A DNA stretch of 62,456 nucleotides, taken from positions 1-62,456 of the forward strand of contig CALUPL010000060.1 of assembly GCA_944322635.1 (NCBI GenBank). Reading direction: 5' to 3'. Source of the DNA: an uncultured Mailhella sp. (GTDB taxonomy: Bacteria; Desulfobacterota; Desulfovibrionia; Desulfovibrionales; Desulfovibrionaceae). Numbering within the stretch: the first letter of the stretch is position 1; every line of letters begins with the position of its first letter. Of this stretch, positions 55,405 to 62,456 are shown in pieces. The translations under genes and the position numbers were made by a program. The notes beneath the pieces are model-generated. The model did not search any database, was not told the origin of the DNA, and saw only the letters and a program-made list of their open reading frames with translations.

Positions 55405-55579
55405 CGGGGCAGTATCCTAGGTATCGGCCGGATTGTAAAGAGGGTTTTTGCGCATTGCGCCGTGCAATGCGCCGCCGTGCGGCCCGGTGGAAACGAAAAT
55501 GCTTGCGAAGAATGAAAAATGCGTTCAAAACGTAGGGAAAGATTCTTTGAGACGCCCGCGGGGCGGAGGTCTGAGACTT

Positions 55580-56545
55580 ATGATAACGTTCATGTCCGTG
55601 CTGAAATACGAGCAGATAAAGGTAAACGCCGCCCTGGAAAAGGAACTTTCCGCCATGCCTGCGCCTCTGCGCGACATTGTCGGACACGTTCTGCTTGCCG
55701 GGGGCAAGCGTCTGCGCCCCCTCATGACGCTTTCATCCGCGCGTATTTTCGGCGCGGAAGGTCCCGATCTCTATGAGCTTGCCGTGATTCCCGAAATGAT
55801 TCACGTGGCCACCCTTCTGCATGACGACGTGCTCGACGGCGCGGCTTCGCGGCGGGGCAGGGTGTCGGCCCACGTGCTCTACGACGTGCCCCGCGCTATT
55901 CTTGCGGGCGACGCGCTGCTGGCCGCGGCCAGCCACAAAACGGCGTCGTTCGGCATTCCCGAGCTGCTTGCCTGCGTGTCGGAATCCGTGCTCATGACGG
56001 CTGCGGGCGAAACCCACGAAATTGCGCTTCAGCATTCCATGACGCACAGCTCTGCCGAATATGTGGACGTCATTGCGGGCAAAACGGGCTGGCTCATCCG
56101 CGGTTCGTGCCGCCTGGGCGCGCTTTATGCCAAGGCCTCGCCCGAGCAGGTGGAGGCCATTTCCGACTACGGCCTGAATCTCGGCATAGCCTTTCAGATG
56201 GTGGACGACGCCCTTGACTTCTCCGACGAGGCGGTGACCGGCAAGCCCACGGCCGGCGATCTTGAGGAAGGCAAGTTCACGCCGCCCATCATGAAATATG
56301 TGGAGTTTCTCAGTCATGCCGACAGAGAGACGTTCTGCGAAAAATTCCGCAACGGCTCCTTCACGCAGGAGGACCGTGCGCGCATGGCCTCGGATATTCG
56401 CCGCCTCGGCTTCGACGCGGAATCGCGCGCCATGGCCGACGAGTATCTCGCCAGGGCGGAACGCAGTCTCGACGCCCTGCCGCAGCGTTTTGAACAGAAG
56501 CTTTTTCGGGAGGCGCTTGAATTCGTGCGCAACCGAAAATCGTAG
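55580..56545 (+). CDS. Trans-polyprenyl diphosphate synthase (octaprenyl/IspB-like)
   Basis: Extends isopentenyl units to the side chain of the respiratory quinone. From ATG 55580 (GGAGGT upstream) the protein has 322 residues; an in-frame upstream extension is dismissed. Both aspartate-rich motifs are present: LLHDDVLDGAASRRG near 80-94 and FQMVDDALDFSD near 210-221, plus GGKRLRP near 41-47. Small residues ahead of the first motif suggest a long product, most likely for menaquinone; chain length is not readable. The DHH gene follows 12 nt later. Confidence 0.9.
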   Translation: MITFMSVLKYEQIKVNAALEKELSAMPAPLRDIVGHVLLAGGKRLRPLMTLSSARIFGAEGPDLYELAVIPEMIHVATLLHDDVLDGAASRRGRVSAHVLYDVPRAILAGDALLAAASHKTASFGIPELLACVSESVLMTAAGETHEIALQHSMTHSSAEYVDVIAGKTGWLIRGSCRLGALYAKASPEQVEAISDYGLNLGIAFQMVDDALDFSDEAVTGKPTAGDLEEGKFTPPIMKYVEFLSHADRETFCEKFRNGSFTQEDRARMASDIRRLGFDAESRAMADEYLARAERSLDALPQRFEQKLFREALEFVRNRKS

Positions 56546-56557
56546 GAGCAGAAGATT

Positions 56558-57718
56558 ATGGCATATTTCCGCGTACTTTCCGCGCAGCTTGCGCAGCTTC
56601 AGGCTCTGCTTGTCAGGGAAGAGTCGTGGGCCATACTCATCACCGCCGACCCCGACGCCCTTGCGAGCGCCATGGCCCTTCAGCGCATCATACGCTCGAA
56701 AGTGAAGAGCGTGACCATAGCCCGCACCAACGAGATCACCCGGCCGGACAATCTGGCCATGATACGGTATCTCAACATTCCCGTGGTGAAGTGGCGTCCT
56801 TCCATGAAGAAGAAGATTCAGCGCTTCGCTCTGGTGGACTCGCAGGCGCATCACAATCCGGCCTTTGCCGGACTGGAATTTTCTGTGGTCATCGACCACC
56901 ATCCCAAAACCGACGATCCGTGTTCCGCTCCGTTTCAGGACATACGTCCCGACTACGGCTCCGTGAGCACCATGATGACCGAATACCTCTATTCCGCGGG
57001 CATACGACCGGCGCGCCTTCTGGCTACGGCCCTTCAGTACGGCATACGCACCGATACGGCCACCTTCGGCCGCGGCTGCACCGACGTGGATCTGCGCGCC
57101 TACCACTATTTGAGCCGCTTCGGCGACGCCACTCTCATGAACCGCATTCTGCGCAGCGAGTACATGCCCGAGTGGCTTCCCTATTTTTCGCGCGCGTTCG
57201 AAACCCTGCGCCCCTGCGGCCGGGGCAGCTACGTGTGGCTCGGCAAGGTGGACAGCTCCGACATCCTGGTGGTTGTGGCGGATTTCTTTCTCAAGGTGCA
57301 CGGTCTGCGCTGGGTGGCCGTGTGCGGCGTGAGCGCGGGCCGCGTGGTCGTGGTGTTCCGCGGCGGCTACGGCAAAATGGACCTCGGCGCCGTGGCGTCC
57401 TGCGTGTTTCCGGGCATAGGAGGCGGCGGCGGACACAAGACCATGGCCCGGGCCGAGGCCGCGCTTGTGGATGTGCCCGTGGAGAATCGCAGCGGCCTTG
57501 AGGAATACGTGTTCCAGCTCATATACGCCGCTGCGGAAAAAAGACGCAGAGCCATGTTTTCTTCCCGCGGGGAAAAGGCGGATGCTCCGGCCGCTTCCGC
57601 CTCCGAAGGCGCAAAGCGCAAGACCGCAACAAAAGCAGGAGCGGACAAAAAAGCCGCTCCGGCGGATGACGTTCCGCCCATGGAATCTCCCTCTCCGCAG
57701 GCGGAGGAGGAAGGATAG
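56558..57718 (+). CDS. DHH/DHHA1-family phosphoesterase (NrnA-like)
   Basis: A 386-residue protein. The DHH domain has ADPDALASA (about 30-38, metal ligands), LVDSQAHH and VIDHHPK (near 112-118); the DHHA1 domain ends with GIGGGGGHKTMA near 290-301. A low-complexity Ala/Lys/Pro tail covers the last 60 residues. Relatives degrade oligoribonucleotides, pAp or cyclic dinucleotides. Given CdaA in the same window, hydrolysis of pApA or c-di-AMP is possible but unproven. Co-transcribed with the polyprenyl synthase. Confidence 0.85.
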   Translation: MAYFRVLSAQLAQLQALLVREESWAILITADPDALASAMALQRIIRSKVKSVTIARTNEITRPDNLAMIRYLNIPVVKWRPSMKKKIQRFALVDSQAHHNPAFAGLEFSVVIDHHPKTDDPCSAPFQDIRPDYGSVSTMMTEYLYSAGIRPARLLATALQYGIRTDTATFGRGCTDVDLRAYHYLSRFGDATLMNRILRSEYMPEWLPYFSRAFETLRPCGRGSYVWLGKVDSSDILVVVADFFLKVHGLRWVAVCGVSAGRVVVVFRGGYGKMDLGAVASCVFPGIGGGGGHKTMARAEAALVDVPVENRSGLEEYVFQLIYAAAEKRRRAMFSSRGEKADAPAASASEGAKRKTATKAGADKKAAPADDVPPMESPSPQAEEEG

Positions 57719-57734
57719 TGCGTTTGGAGCACGT

Positions 57735-57784
57735 TTGGGGGAAGAAGGGGGAACTTTTGAAAAAGTTCCCCCTTCTTCCCCCAA
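57735..57784. repeat. Perfect 24-bp inverted repeat after the DHH gene
   Basis: The arms 57735-57758 and 57761-57784 are exact reverse complements separated by 2 nt (each has two G5/C5 blocks split by AAGAA/TTCTT). It lies 16 nt after the stop; a T-rich stretch comes only later, so it is not a classic terminator. Different from the G-tract repeats but occupying the same position relative to a gene. Confidence 0.75.
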
Positions 57785-58100
57785 CCCCCATCTTCCCTTT
57801 CAAAACTTTTTAATGTTTGGGGAATTCTCGGCTTCTTCGCCCATGGCGCAAGGCGGGTTCCGTTTTGTTTGAGCGGGGAGGAAAAGTCGTTTTGAGGCGG
57901 AAGAGGGCGTTTTTTCGTTTTTCCGGAAAGGTGGGGCCCCTTGTCTTTCGCAAGGCAGGGCGCAGCTGAGCCGAGGCGCAGAAAAACGCGCTGCGTGCGG
58001 CTTTACCGGGGCCGGTCCGCTGCGGCTCATTGCCTGCGGCCGCATCGAGGCGGGAAAATGTTTTTCCGCGCGGGGCGAAGCCTCATGTCATCCCGTTTTC
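57785..58100. other. Intergenic region between convergent genes, nothing recognised
   Basis: No gene with start context on either strand. Confidence 0.5.
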
Positions 58101-58976
58101 TTACTTCCCGCTTTCGAGGCACAGTTCGATGAATCCGAGCATGGGCGCGGTAAGGTATTTGCGCTTATGGCAGATGATGTTGAAGTCCCTCTCCAGCATG
58201 GGGCGCAGATCAAAGGAAGCCACGCTGCCTTCCCCCAGGTCCTTTTCCACGAGCAGGCAGGGCAGCACGGAAACGCCGAGTCCTGCGGCCACGCCGCGTA
58301 TGATGGCCTGATTGCTCACGCTTTCCCACAAGGGACGTACGGAAAGCTGTTCGAGGGAAAAGCAGGCGTCCAGCATTTCGCGGCCGCCGCTGCCCTTTTC
58401 CCGCAGAAGCAGAGGGTATCGGGAAAGCTCGGCAACGGTGACGTCGTTTCTTCCGGCAAGGGGATGACCGGGCGGCGCTATGCCGCACAAGCGGTCTTTT
58501 CGGAACGGACGACAGCGTATGTCCGGGCTTTGCGGCTTGTTCTCAATGAGGCCGATGTCGATGCTGTTGTTCGTGGCAAAGCGTTCTATGGTGGCGGAAT
58601 TGTGAATGACCACCTCGGCGTGAATGCCGGGAAAGCGTTCGCGGCAGGCGCGGAGCAGGGCGGGAAGCACGTGCGTGCCTATGGTGATGCTGGTGCCTAT
58701 GCGCAGCGTGCCCGTTTCGTCCCAGCTCGACATTTTCTTTTCCATGTCGTTGAACAGGGAAACGATGTGCAGCGCATAGCCGTAAAAGGCCCTGCCGCAT
58801 TCCGTGGGCACGATGCTGCGGCCCGTGCGCTCAAACAGACGCACGCCGTAATGCGCCTCAAGCTCGCGCACGGCCAGACTTACGGAAGGCTGAGCCACGT
58901 GGAGCATTTCGGCCGCCCTGGTGATGCCGCCCGCCTGAAAAACCGTGACGAAAATGTGCAGATGTCGGAGCGTCAT
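58101..58976 (-). CDS. LysR-type transcriptional regulator
   Basis: A 291-residue regulator. Residues 1-62 form the winged helix-turn-helix (TLRHLHIFVTVFQAGGITRA, AAEMLHVAQPSVSLAVRELE); residues 85-291 are the periplasmic-binding-like effector domain. The ATG at 58976 is chosen over 59009 because the latter overlaps a palindromic operator; neither has a good ribosome-binding site. Divergent from the chrA pair, which it probably controls and with which it shares the operator. Ligand unknown. Confidence 0.88.
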   Translation of the reverse strand: MTLRHLHIFVTVFQAGGITRAAEMLHVAQPSVSLAVRELEAHYGVRLFERTGRSIVPTECGRAFYGYALHIVSLFNDMEKKMSSWDETGTLRIGTSITIGTHVLPALLRACRERFPGIHAEVVIHNSATIERFATNNSIDIGLIENKPQSPDIRCRPFRKDRLCGIAPPGHPLAGRNDVTVAELSRYPLLLREKGSGGREMLDACFSLEQLSVRPLWESVSNQAIIRGVAAGLGVSVLPCLLVEKDLGEGSVASFDLRPMLERDFNIICHKRKYLTAPMLGFIELCLESGK

Positions 58977-59008
58977 GGAAACATATAGGTAAATGGTTAT
59001 GGATTCCA

Positions 59009-59026
59009 TAAAATAATACTATTTTA
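59009..59026. promoter_or_regulatory. Palindromic operator candidate between lysR and chrA
   Basis: A perfect inverted repeat TAAAATA-atac-TATTTTA with 7-bp arms in the 97-bp divergent intergenic region; T-N11-A type spacing is contained in it, as LysR proteins require. Confidence 0.65.
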
Positions 59027-59073
59027 CTTCTCATTGAACAAGGGCCATGCTGTCGGGCAAAGGAGCAGGCGGC

Positions 59074-59640
59074 ATGGCACGACAATGGAAACTTCTGGGG
59101 AAACTTTTTCTTTCCACGCTGGAGCTGAGCGCGTTCACCTTCGGGGGCGGATACGTCATAGTTTCCCTCATGAAAAAAACGTTCGTGGACAAGTTCCACT
59201 GGATAGAAAACGATGAAATGCTCGACCTTGTGGCCATAGCGGAAACGGCTCCCGGTTCCATTGCCATAAGCGGGGCCATAGTGGTGGGCTGCAAGCTGGC
59301 CGGACTGGTCGGCATGATAGTGACGGTGGTGGCCACGACCATTCCGCCTCTCGTCATCATTTCCCTCATTGCGCTGGGCTATCAGGCCGTGGGCGACAAC
59401 GAACTGGTAAAGCGGCTTCTGCTCGGAATGCAGGCGGGCGTGGGGGCCGTCATTTTTTCCGTGGTGTGGGAAATGGCGCGAAAGTACGTGAAAAAGCGTG
59501 ATGTCGCGGCCATTCTCATCATGCTTTCGGCGTTCGTGGCGGCGGGCGTTCTGCGTTTCAACGTCATTTACGTGGTCATGGCGTGCATAGGCGTGGGGCT
59601 TGTTCACGCGCTTCGCCTCATGAGGAGCGGAAAAAAATGA
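59074..59640 (+). CDS. ChrA-family transporter, first half-size subunit
   Basis: A 188-residue membrane protein from ATG 59074 (AAGGAG upstream). The CHR-domain signature FTFGGGYVIVSLM lies near residues 21-33, and AETAPGSIAISGAIVVGCKLAGL near 60-82. About five hydrophobic helices. Short CHR proteins work as heteromeric pairs; the second half is encoded next and overlaps by 4 bp. The family is named for chromate efflux, but in anaerobes without chromate another oxyanion such as sulfate-like anions may be the substrate (inference). Confidence 0.85.
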   Translation: MARQWKLLGKLFLSTLELSAFTFGGGYVIVSLMKKTFVDKFHWIENDEMLDLVAIAETAPGSIAISGAIVVGCKLAGLVGMIVTVVATTIPPLVIISLIALGYQAVGDNELVKRLLLGMQAGVGAVIFSVVWEMARKYVKKRDVAAILIMLSAFVAAGVLRFNVIYVVMACIGVGLVHALRLMRSGKK

Positions 59641-60197
59641 TGTACTGGGACATATTCTTCTGCTTTCTCAAAATAGGCGCGTTCAGCTTCGGCGGCGGGT
59701 ACGCGGCGCTTCCGCTCATTCAGGGCGAAGTGGTGGGAAACTACGGCTGGCTTTCCATGCGCGAATTCACCGATCTTGTGACCATATCGCAAATGACCCC
59801 GGGCTCCATTGCCGTGAATGCGGCCACATTCGTGGGAACAAGGCTGGCCGGTCTGCCCGGAGCCGTCATTGCCACGGTCGGCTGCGTGCTTCCGGCCTGC
59901 TTCATTGTTACGCTCGTGGCAAAAATGTATTTGAAATACAGAGACATGACGCTTCTTTCCGGCGTGTTCGAGGTGCTGCGTCCGGCCGTGGTGGCCCTCA
60001 TTGCCGCATCAGGCGTCGATATTCTCATGTCGGCGTTCTGGAATCATGAAACGTTCATTGTGTTCAAGGACATCAACCTTCGCATGGTCGGGCTTTTTCT
60101 TCTCAGTCTTTTTCTTCTGCTCAAATGCCGGATGAATCCCATCCGAGTCATGCTGCTGGCGGGCGTTCTGGAAGTCGGCGTGTATCTTCTGGAATAG
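59637..60197 (+). CDS. ChrA-family transporter, second half-size subunit
   Basis: A 186-residue membrane protein starting at ATG 59637 in an ATGATG context that overlaps the first subunit's stop, with GAGGAGCGG upstream. CHR motifs: FSFGGGYAALPLIQGEVV near 17-34 and SQMTPGSIAVNAATFVGTRLAG near 51-72. Opposite membrane topology to the first subunit is expected for such pairs. Operon of two genes controlled by the divergent LysR. Confidence 0.85.
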   Translation: MMYWDIFFCFLKIGAFSFGGGYAALPLIQGEVVGNYGWLSMREFTDLVTISQMTPGSIAVNAATFVGTRLAGLPGAVIATVGCVLPACFIVTLVAKMYLKYRDMTLLSGVFEVLRPAVVALIAASGVDILMSAFWNHETFIVFKDINLRMVGLFLLSLFLLLKCRMNPIRVMLLAGVLEVGVYLLE

Positions 60198-60499
60198 GCT
60201 GTGCTTTCGCCGCAGAACGGGCGGTACTGACAGAAACTTTCAACTTCTTCCCTCGTGCACTGCGTCAAGGCGGCTTTTGGGGGAGAGCGCGCTGAAAATG
60301 GGCTGAACGCCCGGAAAACCGCCTTCCGCTTTTGGCCGGGCCGTCGAGTCCTTTCCTCTTTCCGCAGAAGTTTCGACTTCTCTCTTTACACGGATGTACG
60401 GATAATATATTTTGATATCGAACAATATGACGAATGCCTTCCGTTATCGGAATTTTCGGCCGACGAAGGCGTGAGCCGGGCGTTCGAAGGAGCGGAACA
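60198..60499. other. Intergenic region upstream of the macrodomain-sirtuin operon
   Basis: Contains a long-range stem AAGGCGG/CCGCCTT (60267-60273 with 60319-60325) and a possible weak promoter TTTACA (60385-60390), 17 bp, TATTTT (60408-60413), about 90 nt before the first start codon. Confidence 0.45.
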
Positions 60500-60655
60500 G
60501 TGACCATAAGAGAAATGTATGAACACTTCGACCGGATAGGCAGTTGCGTTTTTGCCGCGGTGAACGGTAATGCGTGCGGCGACTGCCGGGCACGCCGCAT
60601 CGTTCATGCCGCAGGCCACAAGGGCCTGCCGGAAGCCTTTGGAGAACGGGCATGA
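60500..60655 (+). pseudogene. 51-codon frame resembling the N-terminus of a pyridoxamine-phosphate-oxidase-like (PPOX) protein
   Basis: GTG start with AAGGAG 7 nt upstream, ending in TGA overlapping the macrodomain ATG (ATGA), so it is positioned to be translated. TIREMYEHFDRIGSCVFAAV resembles the start of flavin-binding PPOX-family proteins, but at 51 residues no flavin site is possible. It could be a remnant kept for translational coupling, or an unrelated leader. Low certainty about ancestry, better certainty that it is translated. Confidence 0.45.
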
Positions 60656-61419
60656 CACAGAGTGAACGCAGATTATGGCTCATTGAGGCTCTTTTGAAGG
60701 AGCGGGGCGACAAGTCCGCACTGCCTTCGGGCGAGAAGGAACAGAAAAGGCTGCTTCGGGCGCTTTTCAACGTGCGGCCGCCCATGCCCGTTTCAAAGGA
60801 GTTTCTGGAGGTGCAGAACGCGTACCTGCAGGAAGCGATTCGGGAAAAGGGCGTGACCGACGAAAAGGACATTCCCTTCCTGCGCGGGCGTCTTTCGCTC
60901 TGGCAGGGCGACATTGTCACGCTTGCCTGCGATGCCGTGGTCAACGCGGCCAACAGCGCCATGCTCGGCTGCTTCCGCCCGAATCACGCCTGCATAGACA
61001 ACGCCATACACACCTTTGCGGGCGTTCAGCTGCGCCTTGCCTGCGCGCGCATCATGAAGGCGCAGGGGCATGAGGAAAAGCCCGGCGGGGCAAAAATCAC
61101 GCCGGCCTTCAATCTGCCGAGTCGTTTCGTCATTCATACGGTGGGGCCGCTGGTGCGCGGGGCCGTCACGTCGGGGGATGCCGACACCCTGGCCTCCTGC
61201 TATGCCTCCTGCCTCGACCTTGCGGCAGAAAACGGCGCAGAAAGCGTTGCCTTCTGCTGCATATCCACGGGAGTGTTCTGCTTTCCGCCTCAGCAGGCCG
61301 CAGAAACGGCCGTGGCGGCCGTAACGGCGCGCCTTGCGGAGCATACGACTATAAAAAAGGTGATATTCAATGTGTTCAAGGATTCCGACGCGCAAATATA
61401 CCGAAGCCTGCTCCGGTGA
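60652..61419 (+). CDS. Zinc-containing macrodomain ADP-ribosyl hydrolase (SirTM-associated)
   Basis: A 255-residue protein from ATG 60652. An N-terminal helical region (1-85) precedes the macrodomain: LWQGDIVTLACDAVVNAANS near 84-103, the zinc/catalytic segment NHACIDNAIHTFAG near 111-124, and GGAKITPAFNLPSRFVIHTVGP. Cys and His residues of the zinc macrodomain subclass are present. It should remove ADP-ribose added by the sirtuin encoded next, with which it overlaps by 50 bp. Start coupled to the preceding short frame. Confidence 0.87.
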   Translation: MTQSERRLWLIEALLKERGDKSALPSGEKEQKRLLRALFNVRPPMPVSKEFLEVQNAYLQEAIREKGVTDEKDIPFLRGRLSLWQGDIVTLACDAVVNAANSAMLGCFRPNHACIDNAIHTFAGVQLRLACARIMKAQGHEEKPGGAKITPAFNLPSRFVIHTVGPLVRGAVTSGDADTLASCYASCLDLAAENGAESVAFCCISTGVFCFPPQQAAETAVAAVTARLAEHTTIKKVIFNVFKDSDAQIYRSLLR

Positions 61420-62242
61420 TGCCGCTCGTCTCAGAAATGCGCTTGACGAAGCCGACGCTCTGCTCATAGGAGCCGGAGCTGGACTTTCCTCTTCGGCCGG
61501 ACTTACCTATTCCGGCGAACGATTCGAGCGTCTTTTCGGAGATTTTGCCGTCGCCTACGGCATAACGGACATGTATTCCGGCGGTTTTTACCGCTTTCCC
61601 ACGCCCGAGGAGCACTGGGCGTGGTGGAGTCGCCATATCTGGTACAACCGCTACGAACCCGGCCCCATGCCGCTGTACCGGCGCCTCTTCGAACTTGTGC
61701 GCGGCCGGGATTACTTTGTGCTCACCTCCAACGTGGACCATCAGTTCCAGCTCTCTGGCTTCGACAAGAAGCGGCTCTTCTACATGCAGGGTGATTACGG
61801 CCTCTGGCAGTGCCCCACGCCCTGCCATGAAAGCACCTACAACAACGAAGAAACCGTGCGGCTCATGATGGAACGGCAGAAGAACATGCGCGTCCCCTCC
61901 GACCTCGTGCCGCGCTGTCCCCGATGCGGCCGACTCATGACCATGAACCTGCGCTGCGATGACTCCTTCGTGCAGGATGAAGGCTGGTTTGCCGCCAACG
62001 AACGTTACCGGAACTTCTTGAAGGAACACGAAAACTGCCGCCTCGTCTGCCTTGAACTAGGCGTGGGCTACAATACCCCCGGCATCATCAAGTACCCCTT
62101 CTGGCAGATGACCCGAAAAAGCAGCCGCGTGACCTACGCCGTCCTGAACGCCGCCACACCCTGCGTGCCCTCGGAAATAAGCGACCGCTCCGTCTGGCTC
62201 AAAGGCGACATGGCAGAAAGCCTTTCTCTCCTCGGCTGGTGA
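61370..62242 (+). CDS. Class M sirtuin (SirTM), protein ADP-ribosyltransferase-like
   Basis: A 290-residue NAD-dependent enzyme. The NAD motif GAGAGLSSSAGLTYSG lies near 34-49; TSNVDHQFQLSGF near 121-133 carries Asn and Asp of the sirtuin core; the usual catalytic His position is altered, and zinc cysteines lie in CPTPC and CPRCG. In the SirTM systems described in Firmicutes and fungi, the enzyme ADP-ribosylates the lipoyl domain of GcvH-L and the macrodomain reverses it. ATG 61370 has AAGGTGA 6 nt upstream and lies inside the macrodomain gene. Confidence 0.87.
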   Translation: MCSRIPTRKYTEACSGDAARLRNALDEADALLIGAGAGLSSSAGLTYSGERFERLFGDFAVAYGITDMYSGGFYRFPTPEEHWAWWSRHIWYNRYEPGPMPLYRRLFELVRGRDYFVLTSNVDHQFQLSGFDKKRLFYMQGDYGLWQCPTPCHESTYNNEETVRLMMERQKNMRVPSDLVPRCPRCGRLMTMNLRCDDSFVQDEGWFAANERYRNFLKEHENCRLVCLELGVGYNTPGIIKYPFWQMTRKSSRVTYAVLNAATPCVPSEISDRSVWLKGDMAESLSLLGW

Positions 62243-62456
62243 GAAGAAAGGAAAGGCAGAAAAGGCAGGAAAGGCAGCGCGGGGGAAATAATTCCCCCCG
62301 CGCCCCCCTGATTCTGCCTCCCGGCTTCGCCGGTTCGGCAGGACAGGGTGAACGGGAAGATTATGTCCGAAGCTATGGGCGAAGGGGGGAGTTCGGAAGG
62401 CCGACTCTCAACGCTCTGGGGAACGCGGACGACATCAGGAGTCCGCGCCGACGGAA
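62243..62456 (+). repeat. Post-stop repeat after the sirtuin gene, probable third long copy cut by the window end
   Basis: Purine tract (GGAAAGGCAG repeats), G-tract hairpin CGCGGGGGAAAT...CCCCCCGCG (62278-62302), then CCCCTGATTCTGCC, a CCCGGCTTCGCCGG stem-loop and GGGAGTTCGGAAGG-like sequence as in copies 1 and 2. A stem CGCGGAC/GTCCGCG lies near the right edge, where hairpin A would be. Confidence 0.65.

Overview
The window looks like chromosomal DNA of a GC-rich, anaerobic Gram-negative bacterium, most likely a gut-type member of the Desulfovibrionaceae (inference). Supporting signs are a short bacterial SRP RNA, RpoN with two sigma-54-type promoters, an AprA/fumarate-reductase-like flavoprotein with a two-cluster ferredoxin, TRAP and liv uptake systems, a probable small selenoprotein, and cdaA-cdaR-glmM next to folP-ftsH. 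No rRNA, prophage or CRISPR array was seen.

Layout. 1-700: a probable IS200/IS605 right end, the SRP RNA (minus) and tRNA-Leu(GAG). 1.2-6.1 kb (minus): livKHMGF branched-chain amino-acid ABC transporter. 6.8-14.7 kb (minus): ftsH-folP-cdaA-cdaR-glmM, then rpoN. 15.1 kb: an amidohydrolase. 16.5-21.8 kb (minus): a site-2 protease, trpS, and an Mla/MCE lipid transporter (mlaE-mlaF-mlaD-lipoprotein). 21.8-24.57 kb: a sharply AT-rich island holding an AccI-like restriction-modification pair, both genes interrupted. 24.7-26.9 kb: an acyltransferase/acyl-ACP synthetase fusion whose acyltransferase motifs are degenerate. 27.1-31.1 kb: leuL-leuA-leuC-leuD with a leader-peptide attenuator. 31.8-34.5 kb: a creatininase-family enzyme and an NhaC-type antiporter.

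35.1-42.3 kb is the most distinctive region. A full-length RtcR-type sigma-54 activator (RNA-repair regulator family with a CARF-like sensor) lies divergent from a flavoprotein-ferredoxin-DctP-DctQM operon. The intergenic region has a near-consensus sigma-54 promoter and two 11-bp palindromes. No rtcA or rtcB is present. 42.4-48 kb (minus): GNAT, malic enzyme, class V aminotransferase, gatA, gatC. 48.2-55.4 kb (minus): an LpoA-like lipoprotein, a probable 65-residue selenoprotein with an in-frame TGA and a bSECIS-like hairpin, fabI, purC, hisD, glmU and a DUF2065 protein. 55.6-57.7 kb: polyprenyl synthase and a DHH phosphoesterase. 58.1-60.2 kb: LysR divergent from a split ChrA pair. 60.5-62.2 kb: a short PPOX-like remnant, a zinc macrodomain hydrolase and a class M sirtuin.

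A family of hairpin-bearing repeats sits mostly just after stop codons (seven loci). The two complete long copies share two hairpins in which several base pairs change in a compensated way, so an RNA-level role is plausible. Starts were moved to internal ATG codons wherever ribosome-binding sites or family lengths required it.
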